From contig JAIXRB010000115.1 in the NCBI GenBank assembly GCA_027485405.1, positions 1-7,061 of the forward strand: a stretch of 7,061 bases of DNA. The letters are read 5' to 3'. Of the stretch, positions 5,535-7,061 are shown in pieces. The DNA is from Leptospiraceae bacterium (lineage in GTDB: Bacteria > Spirochaetota > Leptospiria > Leptospirales > Leptospiraceae). Both the position numbers and the translations under genes were made by a program. The notes beneath the pieces were generated by a model. That model saw nothing but the letters and a program-made list of their open reading frames with translations, was not told the origin of the DNA and did no database searches. How positions within the stretch are numbered: the first letter of the stretch is position 1; each line of letters opens with the position of its first letter.

Positions 5535-6305
5535 TTACCAAGGGTCTTTGTCTTTTGGAGATTGGGGGGTGGGCTCAAATTCATCCCAGTCCAAAACATC
5601 GGAATCAGTAGAATCCGAATCTGCTGAATCAGAACTCTGACTTGAGCTGAAATCCTCTTCGGGAAAATCCAAATCATCCTCTAAACTGGAAGGAACATTT
5701 GAAAAACCTGGCTCTTCTTCCCAAGCCGGTTCCAGGCTGGGGACTGGACCAATGCGGATTCCAAGAAAAATCTGCGAATTCCAAATAAAAACCAAGGGGC
5801 AAAGCACGACTAAAGTAAAAAGACAAAAGAAAAAAGAGAAATCGTGGTAGAGTCCCCAACTGGTAAACGCCGCGGAACAAGACCCTAAACCCAAACCGCT
5901 CAAAACAGCACGTCCACTCTTGAAAAAAAATCGAAACTGGTCTCGTCCAAATCCTTCTTCTAAGAAGGGAAAGGCGAAAAGGAAAAAGATGCAGAGAAAA
6001 GGAAAATGGAAAAAATAGTTTCCCCAACTAGAGGAGTAGTGGGGGGAACCGACAATTCCGCCCAAGAGCGAGACCATGTAAGAGAAAAGACCAAAGCCCA
6101 TAAAAAGCCCGACTCCGGGACCTATGTTCCCTTTGGAGTCCAACATTTCGTAGAAGATCTTTAGAGAAGGTTCGAGAACTTGCGTGATCTCTTCCCTATC
6201 GTAAACGGCCTTTCTTTGAAAGAAAAGCAGGTTTACGTAATAGGAAATGACAGCCGTTAGAACGGAGAATGTCAAAAAGAAGAGAAAGCAAACAAAGAAC
6301 TCCAT
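5535..6305 (-). CDS. Multi-pass membrane protein with acidic Ser/Asp-rich tail, unknown function
   Basis: I do not recognise this 256-residue protein. Hydrophobic segments at about 1-29, 63-85, 97-115, 132-150 and 155-177 suggest four or five membrane passes rich in Phe, Gly and Leu. Between the first two is a charged stretch (31-60). The last 65 residues (192-256) are hydrophilic, Pro-containing and strongly acidic, with 22 Asp/Glu and two Lys by my count, and include a Ser/Asp run at 220-236. This tail is probably disordered; which side of the membrane it faces depends on whether there are four or five passes. The ATG at 6305 is two bases after the purH stop, and there is little sign of a separate ribosome site, so translation is probably coupled to purH. 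The gene has no sign of frameshift. A transporter or scaffold role would be a guess. Confidence 0.8.
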   Translation of the reverse strand: MEFFVCFLFFLTFSVLTAVISYYVNLLFFQRKAVYDREEITQVLEPSLKIFYEMLDSKGNIGPGVGLFMGFGLFSYMVSLLGGIVGSPHYSSSWGNYFFHFPFLCIFFLFAFPFLEEGFGRDQFRFFFKSGRAVLSGLGLGSCSAAFTSWGLYHDFSFFFCLFTLVVLCPLVFIWNSQIFLGIRIGPVPSLEPAWEEEPGFSNVPSSLEDDLDFPEEDFSSSQSSDSADSDSTDSDVLDWDEFEPTPQSPKDKDPW

Positions 6306-6307
6306 TC

Positions 6308-7061
6308 TTAATGGCGGAAATGCCTCATTCCAGTGAATACCATGATCAGCCCATGTTCGTCTGCCGCTTGGATGACTTCTTCGTCGCGAATGGAACCGCC
6401 TGGCTGAATGATAGCCTTGGCCCCCACTTTTGCGATAGCATCGATTCCGTCTCGAAACGGAAAAAATGCATCACTTCCGACATACGAACCAACTACGGAA
6501 AGTCCTACTTTTTGAGCCTTGACTGCCCCTAACTCAACAGAATCGACCCTTGACATTTGCCCTGCTCCGATACCGACCGTGGCGTTGACTTCTGTATAAA
6601 CGATAGCGTTGGATTTTATAAATTTTACACAATTCCAAGCAAACATAAGCCCTTCCAAATCTTCCTCTGTTGGTTTTAACTTAGTGACCACTTTTAGTTT
6701 ATCTTTAGTGATCAGGTCGTAGTCACGGTTCTGCATCAAAAGCCCATGGTGTAAAGATCGTATGTCCATTTCATCCAAAGCTTCATCAAACTTCTCAATG
6801 GGGATTAGGCGGATGTTTGGCTTTTTTCCGAATATCTCCAATGCTTCAGGAGTGAAGCTCTCGGCAATCACTCCTTCTACAAAATTCTCGGTCACTGCTT
6901 TTGCGACTTCGGCGTTCACAGCCCCGTGGATTCCAATGATGCCACCAAATGCCGATATTGGATCTGTTCTCTTTGCCAATTCGAAAGACTCCAGCACTGT
7001 CTCTCCAAAGGCTATGCCACAAGGGTTGAGGTGCTTGACAATGCTCACTGCATTTTTAGGC
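6308..7061 (-). CDS. purH: PurH, AICAR transformylase/IMP cyclohydrolase, N-terminal half missing
   Basis: PurH carries out the last two steps of de novo purine synthesis: formylation of AICAR using 10-formyltetrahydrofolate, then ring closure to IMP. Only the last 250 residues are in the window, about half of a usual 510-530-residue protein, all from the C-terminal transformylase domain. The first visible residues read PKNAVSIVKHLNPCG; the Lys-His pair here is the catalytic pair of the AICAR transformylase. Further typical features are DPISAFGGIIG, SDAFFPFRDGID, AIIQPGGSIRD and the C-terminal VFTGMRHFRH. The frame continues past the window edge at 7061; the GTG at 7048 is an internal Val, not a start. 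The N-terminal cyclohydrolase domain and promoter are not visible. It is the first visible gene of the minus-strand run leading to the transaldolase. Confidence 0.97.
   Translation of the reverse strand, partial: PKNAVSIVKHLNPCGIAFGETVLESFELAKRTDPISAFGGIIGIHGAVNAEVAKAVTENFVEGVIAESFTPEALEIFGKKPNIRLIPIEKFDEALDEMDIRSLHHGLLMQNRDYDLITKDKLKVVTKLKPTEEDLEGLMFAWNCVKFIKSNAIVYTEVNATVGIGAGQMSRVDSVELGAVKAQKVGLSVVGSYVGSDAFFPFRDGIDAIAKVGAKAIIQPGGSIRDEEVIQAADEHGLIMVFTGMRHFRH

Noticed and set aside
5598..5651. GATTC-like repetition as a true tandem repeat or CRISPR-like element
   Set aside because: The units are short, irregular and in frame with Asp/Ser codons, so codon composition of the acidic tail explains them.
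5507..5677. A 57-residue N-terminal extension of the secreted protein
   Set aside because: The extension overlaps the coding end of the upstream gene, is not protein-like, and would place a clear signal peptide in the interior.
7046..7048. GTG start for purH
   Set aside because: It encodes the Val just before the catalytic SIVKHLNPCG segment; PurH homology continues upstream and off the window.

Overview
The window looks like chromosomal DNA of a spirochaete of the genus Leptospira. The reasons are a LipL45-like FecR-domain protein, a protein resembling the Leptospira DUF1574 family, several secreted or membrane proteins with no family I recognise, and moderately AT-rich coding sequence with weak Shine-Dalgarno sites. 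This assignment rests on recognition of families, not on a database search. All genes are closely packed and I see no RNA gene, insertion sequence, CRISPR array, integrase or prophage gene.

Layout, left to right. (1) Bases 1-1013, plus strand: the 3' part of a FecR-domain protein, cut by the window edge. (2) Bases 1014-2283, minus strand: lipA (lipoyl synthase) followed by an overlapping gene for an unknown protein of up to 132 residues. The stop codon of this second gene directly abuts the stop of the FecR gene. (3) Bases 2284-2332: a 49-bp divergent intergenic region carrying an imperfect inverted repeat. (4) Bases 2333-4140, plus strand: an RsuA/RluB-family 23S/16S rRNA pseudouridine synthase coupled by an ATGA overlap to a membrane-anchored DUF1574-like protein with SGNH-type motifs. 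(5) Bases 4154-7061, minus strand, reading leftwards: purH (partial), a membrane protein with an acidic Ser/Asp-rich tail, a secreted protein of unknown function, and a small-type transaldolase. The gaps between these four are 2, 28 and 27 bp, so they probably form one operon.

Functionally the recognisable genes are housekeeping ones. LipA makes the lipoyl cofactor for 2-oxoacid dehydrogenases and the glycine cleavage system. The pseudouridine synthase modifies rRNA. PurH completes IMP synthesis, and the transaldolase works in the non-oxidative pentose phosphate pathway that supplies ribose 5-phosphate, the sugar used by purine synthesis. The links between the unknown envelope proteins and these pathways are positional only.

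I do not see a complete novel system. The points most worth a second look are: the predicted SGNH triad and its two flanking cysteines in the DUF1574-like protein; active-site residues that mark the small aldolase as a transaldolase rather than a fructose-6-phosphate aldolase; the acidic-tailed membrane protein inside the purH operon; the uncertain start of the small gene after lipA; and hairpins at the convergent gene boundaries.
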